Of a stretch of 64,000 bases of DNA, positions 7,862-18,151 are shown piece by piece (position 1 is the stretch's first letter; the number at the start of each line of letters is the position of its first letter). Source of the DNA: Haliscomenobacter sp. GTDB taxonomy: Bacteria; Bacteroidota; Bacteroidia; Chitinophagales; Saprospiraceae. Below the pieces are notes generated by a model that did not search any database, was not told the DNA's origin, and saw only the letters and a list, made by a program, of their open reading frames with translations. The stretch covers positions 9,360 to 73,359 of the forward strand of contig NZ_JADKCX010000032.1 of assembly GCF_016718685.1 (NCBI RefSeq), given 5' to 3'. Position numbers and translations under genes: made by a program.

Positions 7862-10606
7862 TCAAATGGTGTGCCAACCCTCGAACCCCGACTCGAACCT
7901 GCACAACCCAAATTTCTTCTTCCCGCTATTCCGCACCAAATACGAAAAACTAAGCATAAAGTACCGCGAGAGTGCGTTTAACCGCTCATCTACCAAGGTA
8001 TTGAGTTGGGCGTTGCGGCTGAGTCCTTCGTTCTGGCCCAATAAATCGTAGGCAGAGAGCCGCAACAAGCCTTTTTTTCCTTCCATGACATAGGCACCGA
8101 ACGAGGCATTCCAAATGGGCAAACTGCGCTGAAAACCATCGCCCAAGCCGCTGTAAATGATGTAATTGAACTGGGATTCCACACTGTATTTTTCTTTGGC
8201 AAAAGGTTTGCGCACGTAAGCCAAAAGTGAGTTTTGTAAAAAATTGCGGTTCAATTCCTCGTTCGTGGAATAGCTATTGGCTGAAAAATTCACGCGTGTA
8301 TCAATCGACCATTCCCAATCTTTTTTCTTTTGGTTGGTAAAAGACAAACTTCCGGCATGGCGGCGGGTGTAAGTGGTGTTTTGCAAGCGGTTGATAAAAG
8401 TCAGGTTCCGTCCAAACCCATGATCACTACCTACACTAATCCGAAGGCCCAGCGATTTGAGTTGAAATACGTAGTAAATGTTGCCGCTGGTAGAATAATC
8501 ATTGCTGACGTTTTGGGGTGAGGTTTGGGTGATCAATTGCTCATCCACCAATTGTACATTCTGGATCTTATCGGTGGTTAGGCTGCCATTGAGGCTGAAC
8601 AAAAAGGTGGTGCCGCGCTTGGATTGGTAGAGGTTGTAGCGCAGGGTACCATTGTAACGCAATTCGGGCGTCAAACTTGGATTACCAATGTAATAACGCA
8701 GGGCATCAGTTACCTCCTGTACGGGTTGCAGCTGCCTGATACTGGGAAGATTGAGGGTTTGATCCAGATTGAGGGTCAAGGTTTTGGATTGTTTCGGGCG
8801 AAAAGTAATGTTTATCGAAGGCAATAAATAATCGTATTCCTGGTTTACAGCTGCTTCTTGCAGGAACAAGCCTCCTTTGATCAGGGCATTTTCCCAACGT
8901 ACGCGTGTGCCAATGTCCAGCTTTTTGTAGTCGGCTTGCAAACCCAAGGTGGTATGGTGCCGAAACACGTCACTCAGCAAGTGATTGCTTTGCTGCTCAT
9001 TGCGGAGCAATTCACCGGAATCTTGTACATCAGCGATGATGCGGTCGTCGTCATTGGTGGAAACGCGGTAGTTGTAGGTGGCGTGCAAGGAGATTCTTTT
9101 GTTGAGGGGTTCTGAAAATGAAGCTTGTAGACTCCAGTTTTCAGCGCCAGTTTCAGTAATCCGGTCTTGGTGGATCAACACTTCTCTTTCAGCCGCAGTG
9201 GTGGTTTGAAAAAAGTAATTCCGGGATTGGTTGCTGGCATTGTTGACACCCGAATTGGCATCCCAATCCAGATCGAGGTTAACGTTGCGGCCTTTCTTGC
9301 CCAGTCTTTTGCGAAAAGTAAACTCCAGATTCCCGCCCAAGCCTTCGTTTTCCCCCACGTTGCTGCGTTGGCTGGCATTGCGGGGCCCGAGCAATTGGTC
9401 GGCAGCAAAGGATTGGAAATTCGAAGTATTGCGGCCATTGCGCATAAACATCCCACTGACCAATCGAAAGCCCCAAAGGGTATCTTTGCGGTCGGATTCC
9501 AGGGTGAGGTTGAGGTTGTTCTGGATGCTAAAATTGTCATTGCTTGAGGTATCCTGGCTGATGATGGTTTTATCGTCCAAATAGCGCTCTACCCTGGCGA
9601 TGCGGTCCAGGTCGCGATCCGATAAATTCAAGCGGTAATTGCCATACACTTGCCATTTGCGAGGCAGTTCCTGGCTAAAATTCAATCCGGCATTCAGATT
9701 GGTGTTTAATCCACCCGAAGGCAATGCCGCCGCATTGCTCAATCCCCGATCTGTTACTTCGGCGTTGCCATTCCGGTTGACATTGTTGGCCGACAAAGTC
9801 CCGGTGATGCGTCTTTTTGGTGAAAACTTGCTGAGGTTGGAGATTACATCAAACTGCTGTGGAGGTCCAAGGCCAAGGGTTGATTTACCAAAATTTGATT
9901 TTTGCCGATCCGGTTTGGTTTTGATGTTGAGGATTTTTTCGCGTTGCCCATCATCGATCCCCGAAAATTCAGCTTTATCAGACTTTTTTTCAATGATTTG
10001 GATTTTGTCTACTGCATCGGCGGGCAATACTTTGAGGGCCATTTTGATGTCGGTTCCAAAAAACTCTTTACCGTCCACCATGATTTTTACGATATTTTCA
10101 CCCTGGGCTTTGAGGGTTCCATCAGGGTCGAGTTCCATGCCGGGCATTTTTTTCAACATGTCTTCGACCGCGTCGTGGGCTTGTACCTTGACCAAATTGG
10201 CACTGAGTTCAAGGGTATCACCGCGCACAGTGATGGGGATGCGGGCAGCACTGATCTCCATCGTTTGGAGCAGGTTACTTTTGGTTTTGAGCTGGATATC
10301 GCCCAGATTCAACTCACGAGAACCTTTGTCGATGGTTAGAATTTGTTCCCAAGGCTCAAAACCCAGGTAGCTGATTTGGAGGCGATAGATTCCGGGTTTG
10401 ATGCCGGGGAGTTCGATGTTTCCGGCATCGTCGCTCAAATCGTAACTGAATAGGGAGGAATCCTGTACCACGTACAGCGCGGTAGTTGCGCGAGGCAATA
10501 CTTGATTTGAGCTATCAATGATTTTTCCAAAGATGCGAACTTGGGCACTCAATTTCATTTGCCCCAGGCCCAGCACAAGCAACAACAAGCAGTATAGATA
10601 CTTCAT
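7862..10606 (-). CDS. Outer-membrane beta-barrel protein with carboxypeptidase-regulatory-like N-domain
   Basis: A 914-residue TonB-dependent-receptor-like barrel. The start at 10606 gives a signal peptide (MKYLYCLLLLVLGLG). Residues about 25-110 form a CarboxypepD_reg-like beta-sandwich, and residues about 130-210 form a plug-like domain (EDMLKKMPGMELDPDGTLKAQGENI, then VDGKEFFG). The remainder is a strand-rich barrel. This matches the Bacteroidota family annotated as outer membrane beta-barrel protein rather than SusC, since no SusD follows. The substrate is unknown. It stands alone on the minus strand between plus-strand hydrolase genes. The last dozen residues depart from a typical barrel end, so a late frame error is possible. 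Confidence 0.85.
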   Translation of the reverse strand: MKYLYCLLLLVLGLGQMKLSAQVRIFGKIIDSSNQVLPRATTALYVVQDSSLFSYDLSDDAGNIELPGIKPGIYRLQISYLGFEPWEQILTIDKGSRELNLGDIQLKTKSNLLQTMEISAARIPITVRGDTLELSANLVKVQAHDAVEDMLKKMPGMELDPDGTLKAQGENIVKIMVDGKEFFGTDIKMALKVLPADAVDKIQIIEKKSDKAEFSGIDDGQREKILNIKTKPDRQKSNFGKSTLGLGPPQQFDVISNLSKFSPKRRITGTLSANNVNRNGNAEVTDRGLSNAAALPSGGLNTNLNAGLNFSQELPRKWQVYGNYRLNLSDRDLDRIARVERYLDDKTIISQDTSSNDNFSIQNNLNLTLESDRKDTLWGFRLVSGMFMRNGRNTSNFQSFAADQLLGPRNASQRSNVGENEGLGGNLEFTFRKRLGKKGRNVNLDLDWDANSGVNNASNQSRNYFFQTTTAAEREVLIHQDRITETGAENWSLQASFSEPLNKRISLHATYNYRVSTNDDDRIIADVQDSGELLRNEQQSNHLLSDVFRHHTTLGLQADYKKLDIGTRVRWENALIKGGLFLQEAAVNQEYDYLLPSINITFRPKQSKTLTLNLDQTLNLPSIRQLQPVQEVTDALRYYIGNPSLTPELRYNGTLRYNLYQSKRGTTFLFSLNGSLTTDKIQNVQLVDEQLITQTSPQNVSNDYSTSGNIYYVFQLKSLGLRISVGSDHGFGRNLTFINRLQNTTYTRRHAGSLSFTNQKKKDWEWSIDTRVNFSANSYSTNEELNRNFLQNSLLAYVRKPFAKEKYSVESQFNYIIYSGLGDGFQRSLPIWNASFGAYVMEGKKGLLRLSAYDLLGQNEGLSRNAQLNTLVDERLNALSRYFMLSFSYLVRNSGKKKFGLCRFESGFEGWHTI

Positions 10607-10725
10607 GTAGCCTATCATTCTAAAAACAGACAAAGATTGGAATTAAAGTGTTGCAGTGTTGCGGATTGATGTGCAGATTTTTGTTGTAAAATATACAGTT
10701 ATTTATTATTTCACAAAAAAAAGAC

Positions 10726-10758
10726 GCGCCTCCCCCACTCCTAGCATTGGGGAGGCGC
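10726..10758. terminator. GC-rich hairpin in the 10606-10968 gap
   Basis: GCGCCTCCCC (10726-10735) pairs perfectly with GGGGAGGCGC (10749-10758). An A-rich stretch lies to its left, so on the minus strand it would be a hairpin followed by Us. No minus-strand gene lies to its right to be terminated, so it may block antisense readthrough toward 10606 or be a leader hairpin. Confidence 0.4.
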
Positions 10759-10867
10759 CTTCACATAAAGCCAGTAACTAAACCCATTAATCAGTTAAAA
10801 CTTAACATTCTTTGCGGACACGTTATCGTCTCCCTTTTTTTATCTTTGAATTTGAACGGCAAACAGC

Positions 10868-10944
10868 TAAAAGTGAAAAGTGAAAAGCAAAAAATAAAAA
10901 GGCCAAATTGCTTTTCGTTTTTCACTATTCGCTCTTCACTTTTA
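10868..10944. repeat. Long A/T-rich imperfect inverted repeat before the ggt gene
   Basis: The left arm, starting TAAAAGTGAAAAGTG at 10868, is mirrored by the right arm ending CTCTTCACTTTTA at 10944. Most mismatches between arms are A/G or C/T exchanges that still allow G-U pairs in RNA. It ends 23 bases before the ggt start codon and could form a leader hairpin. Confidence 0.5.
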
Positions 10945-10967
10945 ATTCAATAAATAATCGTGCCAAA

Positions 10968-12701
10968 ATGAAACCAACGCCTAACTTTTTTTTATTTTTT
11001 TTTATTTTTCTTTCCTCTCAGTCCATTTTGGCTCAACAAGTGGGGTCACCGAGCGGAGCCGAGGTGTACCCAATCAGTAAAAGCACCATTTCGGATCAGG
11101 CCATGGTGGTTTCACCCCATCCTATTTCTTCTCAAGTCGGTTTGGACATCCTCAAACAAGGTGGCAATGCCATTGATGCCGCTATTGCCATACAGTTTGC
11201 CATTGCGGTAGTTTATCCGCGGGCAGGAAACATTGGTGGTGGTGGATTAATGGTGTTGCGCACGAAAGATGGCAAATTTGAGGCCCTTGATTACCGCGAG
11301 AAAGCCCCCGCCAAAGCTGGCCGCGATATGTACCTCGACGCCCAAGGCAATGTGGTACCCCGCCTCAGTATTGAAGGGCATTTGGCTGCGGGGGTCCCGG
11401 GAACAGTAGCAGGCATGATTGCCGCGCATAAAAAACATGGAAAATTACCTTTCAAAGTGTTGATTCAACCCGCTATCGATTTGGCCAAAGAGGGTTATAA
11501 AATTACCCAGGGCGAAGTAGATCGCCTCAATGGCAACCAGGCCGCGTTTAAAAAATACAATGCTGAAGACAATGCCCTGGTGAAAGCCGACCCCTGGAAA
11601 TTGGGCGATGTATTGGTGCAACCCAATCTGGCTGCCACCCTCGAGCGTATTCAAAAAAAGGGAAAGGCTGGCTTTTACAAAGGCCAAACCGCTGATTACA
11701 TCGTGGCGGAAATGGGTAAAGGCAATGGTTTGATTTCCCATCAAGACCTCAAAAATTACGATGCCCGCTGGCGACAGCCCGTGGAAGCCACCTACAAAAA
11801 CTACCACATCGTGTCCATGCCGCCGCCTTCCAGTGGGGGCATCATCATTTTACAGTTGATGAAAATCATGGAGCGTTTCCCGTTGGCGGAATGGGGTTTC
11901 CAGTCGCTCAACGCAGTACACCTCATGGCTGAAGCCGAACGCCGCGTGTATGCCGACCGGGCACATACATGGGGGACCCTGATTTTTTTCAGGTTCCTCA
12001 GGATTCATTGCTCAACGACAAGTATTTGCGCCAACGCATGTCCAATTACAATCCCACCCAGGCTACCCCCAGCAAAGATATCCTGGCGGGAGATTTTCGC
12101 AGCATTAGCAAAGAGAGTTTTGAAACCGAACACACTTCGGTGGTTGACGCAAAAGGCAACGCCGTGGCGGTAACCACTACCCTCAATTCCAATTTTGGCA
12201 ACAAAGTTATGGTACACGGAGCCGGTTTTTTGCTCAACAACGAAATGGACGATTTTAGCGCGAAAGCAGGCGTGCCCAACCAGTTTGGACTGGTGGGTAG
12301 TGAAGCAAACTCGATTCAACCCAATAAACGGATGCTGAGCGCGATGTCGCCTACCATTGTAGAAAAGGACGGGCAATTGTTTTTGGTGCTTGGAGCTCCG
12401 GGCGGTTCCACCATCATTACTGCAGTATTTCCAGGTGATGATGAACGTGATTGAGTTTGGTATGCCCGTTGATGAAGCGATCAAAGCCGGGCGCTTCCAC
12501 AACCAATGGCTACCCGATGAAATTTGGGTAGAAAAAGCCGCACTGACCCCAGAACTGCGCAAAGAACTGGAGCTTTTGGGCCACAAATTGCGCGAAGTGA
12601 ATTACATGGCGGTAGTAAAAGCAATCATGCGTTTGCCAAACGGGAAACTACACGGTGCTGGAGATCCAAGGAATCCGGATGATGACGCGAAGGGTTACTA
12701 A
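10968..12701 (+). CDS. ggt: Gamma-glutamyltransferase (two frameshifts)
   Basis: A periplasmic Ntn-hydrolase that cleaves or transfers the gamma-glutamyl group of glutathione and related peptides. The start at 10968 gives a signal peptide ending near LAQQ. Family blocks are in order: HPISSQVGLDILKQGGNA, GNIGGGGLMV, the catalytic-threonine region ETEHTSVVDAKGNAVAV, then GAPGGSTIITAVFQVMMN read across a frameshift. Frames change near 11965 and near 12430, and each piece continues the family. Joined, the protein is about 577 residues, normal for GGT. It converges on LutC with a four-base overlap of the ends. Confidence 0.92.
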
Positions 12702-13288
12702 TTGTCCATTAAAAACGCCGTCATGGTGCGGGCTCCGTGGGCACCCAAAACGAGTGACTGCTCAATGTCCGCTGTTTTGGAAGGCCCGGCAATAAATACC
12801 CCAAAGCCATAATCCTTCCCTTGCAACCGCTGATAAGCCTGATGCATGTTGGGGCAAAGCTGATCGACGGGCAACACGACAGCCAGGTGCTGACAAATAA
12901 AAGGTGCTACCCTTTGGCCAAAGTTCGCTTCGGTAACCCAAATGGCTCCATTTTCGGCAACACCAAATTCGCCGGAAATAATGGCCAATTCTACATTGGC
13001 CAATGCGTGCGGATCGCTTGGAGCTGGAATGGGTTCGGCAATGCTGAACAAGGCTGGAATGGACGTAACCATGCGCCCAGGATAAGGATGCTCACGCAAA
13101 TGGGTTTCGATGGCTGCATAGTTGGACACACGCTGAACCTTGCCACCAATCAGCGTCAAAATGGTCATAAATTGATCGAGCAACTCGGTTGTACGCGCAG
13201 GAAACAAACCCAAATCGGGTAGCGGCCGTTCATCTTGCGGTTGATTGGCCCTTACTTTGGCCAGGATTTGATCGCGTGAATTTGACAT
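12698..13288 (-). CDS. lutC: LutC/YkgG family LUD-domain protein
   Basis: A 196-residue protein of the LUD family, a component of the LutABC-type L-lactate oxidation complex. Family features are the N-terminal helical start (SRDQILAKVRANQP), the VELAIISGEFGVAENGAIWV core and the C-terminal FIAGPSKTADIEQSLVLGAHG block. It lies three bases downstream of lutB on the same strand, so the pair is an operon. A LutA-type subunit was not found in the window, so either it lies elsewhere or the complex is incomplete here. Confidence 0.9.
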   Translation of the reverse strand: MSNSRDQILAKVRANQPQDERPLPDLGLFPARTTELLDQFMTILTLIGGKVQRVSNYAAIETHLREHPYPGRMVTSIPALFSIAEPIPAPSDPHALANVELAIISGEFGVAENGAIWVTEANFGQRVAPFICQHLAVVLPVDQLCPNMHQAYQRLQGKDYGFGVFIAGPSKTADIEQSLVLGAHGARTMTAFLMDN

Positions 13289-13290
13289 GC

Positions 13291-14663
13291 TTACTTACGG
13301 TTTTTTAGGTACCACTCCCGAAAAGACTCCTGCGGTGCTTCCGGCATTTCGCGTTGTTTGAACCAGGGATTCATTGAATTATTCACCATTCCGGGTATGT
13401 TGCGCAAAGCCCAGCGTCCCATTTTGCCCATACTCCGGTACACGCCAGGATTGGACAATACGCTGGACATCACTTTGAGGGCCATTTTTTTACCAAAATC
13501 TACCTTGCCTTGTCTGGTCAATTCTTGCCGCCATTCGTACAACTGTTCGTGGATGTTGATTTTCACCGGGCAAACATTCGAGCAAGAACCACAAAGCGTA
13601 GAGGCAAAAGGCAGGTCGGAATACTTGCTCATGTCCAAGTTGGGCGCCAAAATAGCGCCAATTGGCCCGGCTACGGCGTTGTGGTAGGAATGCCCTCCGC
13701 TGCGGCGGTATACCGGACAAGTATTCATACAAGCCCCACAACGGATGCATTTCAAGGAATTGCGGAAGGCTGCGCGACCTAGTTGTTGGCTGCGGCCATT
13801 GTCCACCAGTACGATGTGCAATTGCGCCCCCTGCACGTGGGTTTTTAAAATGGCTGGAATACGGTAATGGGTTGGCCTGTGGCACTTCTGGCCAGTAGTC
13901 TTAGAAATACGCCTAGGTCTTCTGCTCTAGGAATTATTTTTTCAAAACCCATGCAGGCAATGTGTACATCGGCCAGGTGCACGCCCATATCGGCGTTGCC
14001 TTCGTTGGTGCAGACTACAAATTCACCGGTTTCGGCAATGGCGAAATTCACACCCGTCAGCGCTACTTTACGGGTCAGGAATTTATCGCGCAAGTGCTGG
14101 CGTGCCGCTTCGGTGAGTAATTGCGGGTCGGCATTGCCCTTAGGTGTACCCAAATGTTCGTGAAACAACTCCCCTATTTCCTCTTTTTTCCAATGGATGC
14201 AGGGCATCACGATGTGGCTGGGGGGTTCTTCGGCCAATTGGACGATGCGTTCGCCGAGGTCGGTATCCACAACATCTATCCCGTTTTCGGCCAAAAAATC
14301 ATTGAGGTGGCATTCTTCGGTGAGCATGGACTTGGACTTGACCATGCGTTGTGCGCCTGCTTCCTGCAAAATCGACAATACGATGCGGTTGTGCTCAGCG
14401 GCATCGGCAGCCCAATGGACGATGGCTCCGTTGGCCAAGGCCTTGCTCTCAAACTCGGTGAGGTAATCCGCCAAATTGCCCAAAACGTTGTCTTTGATGG
14501 CTGAAGCGGCAGCGCGTAGGGCTTCCCAATCTTCGCTCAGGGTATGGGCGGCTTTGTCGCGTTTCTCGCGAATCCACCACAGGGTTGCGTCGTGCCAATC
14601 CACCCGGGGTTCATCGGCGTTGAAGCGTTGGGAAAGTTCGGGATGTTTGGGTATTGCGGACAT
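13291..14663 (-). CDS. lutB: LutB-like iron-sulfur lactate utilisation protein (one frameshift)
   Basis: A LUD-domain plus ferredoxin-type protein of lactate oxidation. The start chosen is the ATG at 14661-14663 (MSAIPKHPELSQRF). The N-terminal 270 residues carry the LUD domain (MVKSKSMLTEECHLNDFL, ITGVNFAIAETG-like). The C-terminal part has two cysteine clusters for 4Fe-4S centres, CIRCGACMNTCPVY and CGSCSNVCPV. The frame changes near 13840 between ITVFQP and the piece starting HIVLVDNGRS. Joined length is about 455 residues, typical for LutB. It transcribes directly into lutC. Confidence 0.9.
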
Positions 14664-14752
14664 TGGGTTACGAATTTCGGAATAAAGAAACAGCTTTTTA
14701 GAGACCAAACCTACTTGTACCTACCTGTTTTTTAAGCAAAAGCGACTATGAA

Positions 14753-14923
14753 CGCGGATGACGCGGATTTGGCGGATTTACGCGGATTGGCTTAGCCGGG
14801 GGGGGGGGGTGGGTTGTCCGCAACAAATTGCACTTAATTAATAAGAAAAATTCTTTGTCTTTTCCCTATTTTGCCTATGGCAAAATTAGAATCCGCGTAA
14901 ATCCGCCATCCGCGTCATCCGCG
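14753..14923. repeat. Inverted repeat of GCGGAT-rich arms around a poly-G tract
   Basis: The left arm 14753-14788 is a chain of GCGGAT-like words. The right arm 14890-14923 is its reverse complement apart from two extra Ts in the left arm. Between them are about 100 bases including a run of ten or more G near 14799. The 14664-14968 gap has no other recognisable content. Confidence 0.7.
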
Positions 14924-14968
14924 CTCCCATTATGCATTAGCGAAAGCACCGCAGGTGCTGAGCATCGT

Positions 14969-15567
14969 TTATTCATTCCAAGCATTACCCACTTCCTTGA
15001 GGGCCATACAAGCAATATAATCCCCTGGAACCGGATCGTAGCTCAGGATATTTTTTCCCACTTCTTCGGAAGTATAATAACCAAAGAGGGTCAAACTTTT
15101 CAGCTGGCGGAAAAAAGCTACTGGACTAGGCGGTGCCAGGGTAATGCCCCAAACCGAAGGAGGAAACTTGCCCGCCGCCTCATCCATTGTCAGCAAAAAA
15201 GCAGTGCGGTCTTCAGGGGTACATTCCACAAAAGATTTGCCGTATTTGTTGGTACAATCTTTGTCCATTTGCGCCAATCCTACAACAAAATCGGTTTGAT
15301 CTGCTTTCCAGAAACCTCTTTCAGCATCTTGTCGATGAACTGCGGCACAGCAAGTTCTTTGGCCCCTGGTGTTTTGGTTTTTGGCAGGATGGTTTCGGTG
15401 ATTTCAGCCAGCGTATTGGCTTGTTCTTTGGACAAAAACACGGGGTTCCAATCCAGGTTGACCTTGGCTTCGGCCTGGCAACTGATGAACAAACTCGTCA
15501 GCGTAGCCGAAGAAACGGCGTAGCCTACAAACAAGCCAGAAGATTTGAGTAATTCACGACGATTCAT
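14969..15567 (-). CDS. Gluconate 2-dehydrogenase subunit 3 family protein (one frameshift)
   Basis: The small subunit that accompanies GMC-type membrane dehydrogenases in Bacteroidota. The N-terminus (MNRRELLKSSGLFVGYAVSS) looks like a Tat or lipoprotein-type export signal, with a cysteine at LFISCQA. The family segment LAEITETILPKTKTPGAKELAVPQFID follows. The frame changes near 15280, and the second piece (AQMDKDCTNKYGKSFVECT) continues the family to the stop at 14969. Joined length is about 199 residues. The gene lies 12 bases downstream of the GMC gene, so the two are co-transcribed. Confidence 0.85.
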
Positions 15568-15579
15568 CTTCCAATTCTT

Positions 15580-17303
15580 TTATAGGTTGCTTTTTTTCAA
15601 TTCATTGAACGCAAAATCCGCTGCCCGCGCTGTCAAGGCCATGTAGGTGATGGAGGGATTGACACAAGATGAGGAGGTCATGCAGGCGCCATCGGTCACA
15701 AAAACGTTGGATACGGCATGAAGTTGGTTGTTGCCATTGAGCACCGAAGTTTTGGGGTCGCGCCCCATCCGGGCGGTGCCCATTTCGTGTACACCTACGC
15801 CCATACCACCCGCGTAATCGAAGGTAATCACTTCCTTGAATCCTGCGGCACTGAGCATTTCCGCCGCGTCGTTTTTCATGGCTTCGCGCATCTTTAGCTC
15901 GTTTTCGCGGATTTTGGCATTGAGCACCAAAAGCGGCAAACCCCATTGGTCTTTTTTATCGGCATCGAGGCTGGCCTGGTTTTCATGGTAGGGCAAACAC
16001 TCCCCGAAACCCATCAAAGCCATGCTCCAAGGTCCGGGTTTGAAGAGGGATTCTTTAAAATCTGCTCCCACGCCAGGAGTGTCCGCTCCCCTACCCCAAT
16101 TGGCACGACTGCCGCCGTTGCCTTGGTAATCATACCCCCGCAGGAAGTTGGGGTTTTTGGTTTTTTCATCCAAATTCGCAAAGCGGGGAATGAACAGCCC
16201 GGTAGGGCGCCGCCCTTATAGTATTGGTCTTCCAGGCCTTCGTAAACACCCATGGCGCCTGTGCGGTAGTGGTGATCCATGAGGTTGTGACCCAACTCGC
16301 CGCTGTCGTTGCCCATTCCGTTGGGGAAACGAGCGGAGGTAGAATTCAGTAAGATTTGGGTACTGGCCAATGTTGAGGCACAGCAAAAAATCACTTTGGC
16401 GTAAAATTCGATCATTTCTTTGCTCTCGCTGTCCACTACCCGTACCCCCGTAGCTTTTTGGGTCTTTTCGTCATAAATGATGGAATGCGCCACCGAATTG
16501 GGGCGAATCGCAAAATTCTTGGTCAGGTTGGCAGCGGGCAAAGTTGCGGAATTGCTACTGAAATACGCGCCGAATGGGCAGCCACGCGAGCAACGATTGC
16601 GGTTTTGGCATTTGCCCCGGCCCAATTCCAGGTGCCAGGGCTGTGGCTCGGTGAGGTGGGCAACCCTGCCAATGGTGATGTTGCGGCCTCGGAATTTTTG
16701 CTCCACTTCTTTTTTGAAGTGTTGCTCCAGGCAATTGAGCTCCATCGGTGGCAGGAAATAGCCATCTGGAAGGTGGGAAAGCCCTAGTTTTTCACCGCTG
16801 ATGCCTACAAATTTTTCTACATAAGTGTACCAGGGCGCAATGTCTTTGTAGCGGATTGGCCAATCAACGGCGATGCCTTCTTTGGCGTTGGCTTCAAAAT
16901 CGAGGTCACTCCAGCGGTAGCAATGTTTGCCCCAGGTGAGGGAACGCCCACCCACGTGGTTGCCGCGAATCCAATCGAAACGCTCTTTTTCAAGGTAAGG
17001 GTCTTCGAGGTCGTTGGTAAAAAAATGTTTGGTAGATTCTCCCACAAAACCACTGCGGATCTGGATATGGTACTTTTCGCGGTCTTCGGCTGTGAGTGCG
17101 CCACGGTGCTCAAATTCCCAGTGGTCGAGGTTCATGGTCGGGTAATCTTCGAGATGATTGACCATGCGCCCTTTTTCGAGTACCAGGGTTTTGAGCCCTT
17201 TTTCACACAATTCTTTGGCGGCCCAGCCGCCGCTCATGCCTGAACCGATGACAATGGCGTCGTATGTATTGGTTTTGTTGAGTTTGGTGTTGAGATTGGC
17301 CAT
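15580..17303 (-). CDS. GMC family FAD-dependent oxidoreductase (one frameshift)
   Basis: A flavoprotein dehydrogenase acting on an alcohol or sugar, substrate not determinable here. The ADP-binding motif is at the N-terminus (VIGSGMSGGWAAKEL). HVGGRSLTWGKHCYRWS follows near residue 115, then a cysteine cluster CQNRNRCSRGCPFG. The C-terminal GMC signature with the active-site histidine appears as GVHEMGTARMG, and the end is NPSITYMALTARAAD. The frame changes near 16180-16210. Joined length is about 570 residues. Family context: such proteins work with a subunit 3 and a c-type cytochrome, and both a subunit 3 gene and a haem-binding gene flank it here. Confidence 0.9.
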
Positions 17304-17349
17304 ATGCTTACAGATGTAGGATTGCGGAGGGTCTTCGTTTTGCGATTTA

Positions 17350-17444
17350 CTAAGGTGCCTCTTTGGTGTCTGAGGATTCTAAGGTGGTGAAAAAAGCGCT
17401 CTTTCACCACCTTAGAATCCTCAGACACCAAAGAGGCACCTTAG
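17350..17444. repeat. Perfect 43-base inverted repeat
   Basis: Positions 17350-17392 are the exact reverse complement of 17402-17444, with a nine-base loop (AAAGCGCTC). It lies between two minus-strand genes: the GMC oxidoreductase starts at 17303 and the haem-binding gene ends at 17468. There is no T-run. It is much longer than an ordinary terminator. Confidence 0.95.
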
Positions 17445-17467
17445 CATTTGGAACATGTAAACTACAA

Positions 17468-17979
17468 TTATTTCCCAGGAGGAGGCCCTGGCCGCTTGGG
17501 CATCACCAAACTAGCCGTCGGATACTGCGCCTTGATGGAATCCATACTCATTCTGGCCCAGTCGATCAAGGCAGTTTTTCCTCTTCGGTCAACTTGGCTT
17601 CCGGGTGCCGCCCCAGCCAGGTGTAGGAGGGTAAGGGCATTTCACCTTCGTCCACCGTTTCAATAACTTCTTCAAATTTGTGGTTTTGAATGGCAATTTT
17701 CATCGAAGTGAAATTCGAAAAATTCAGGTGCCGTTTCCCGTCCTTGACGTGGTTGGCTAGCAACCAGCCAACTGGCTGAATATTGGCGTACCAGGGGTAT
17801 TCGGTTTTATTGCTGTGGCAATCGTTACAGGCCTTATCTAAAATGCCTTGAATGTAATAAGGCCCCGGGTATTTTTTATGCACATCGTAGGTAAGGTCAT
17901 TCGAGGTATTGCGCTCGGGGCGAATGAACTGAATGAGGACGAGGATGGCTCCCAAAACAAGCATGATTTTCTTCAACAT
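17468..17979 (-). CDS. Haem-binding domain protein (one frameshift)
   Basis: A small membrane-anchored or exported c-type haem protein. The start at 17979 gives an N-terminal hydrophobic anchor (MLKKIMLVLGAILVLIQFI). The haem site is CNDCHSNKTEYPWY near residue 52, followed by WLLANHVKDGKRHLNFS, typical of the Haem_bd family. The frame changes near 17575, and the last third (LIDWARMSM and a proline-rich tail to the TAA at 17468) is in another frame. Joined length is about 170 residues. It lies upstream of the GMC dehydrogenase on the same strand and may be its electron acceptor. Confidence 0.85.
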
Positions 17980-18121
17980 GTCGATTTCATTTTGATACAA
18001 AAAAAGGTTCAATCAAAATGGGCTTATGCTCTGCAAAATAACACGAAGTAGGGAGCAATAGTGAAAACCGATGTTTTTTTTTAAAGGTATTTGGAAAGTT
18101 CAGAAACTCTATTAATTTTGC

Positions 18122-18145
18122 AGTGTACTAGTAAACTAATACACT
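18122..18145. promoter_or_regulatory. Palindrome resembling a GntR/YtrA-type operator
   Basis: AGTGTACTAGTAAACTAATACACT is an inverted repeat (AGTGTA, TAGT, ACTA, TACACT parts) lying seven bases before the ATG at 18152. Sites of this AGTGTA-N-TACACT style are known for YtrA-subfamily GntR regulators, which often autoregulate. The gene that follows is unreadable. Confidence 0.45.
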
Positions 18146-18151
18146 ATAACA

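Noticed and set aside
17234..17626. Mirror-image short frames starting MVSEDSKVV on both strands
   Set aside because: They are produced by the 43-base inverted repeat and are not genes.
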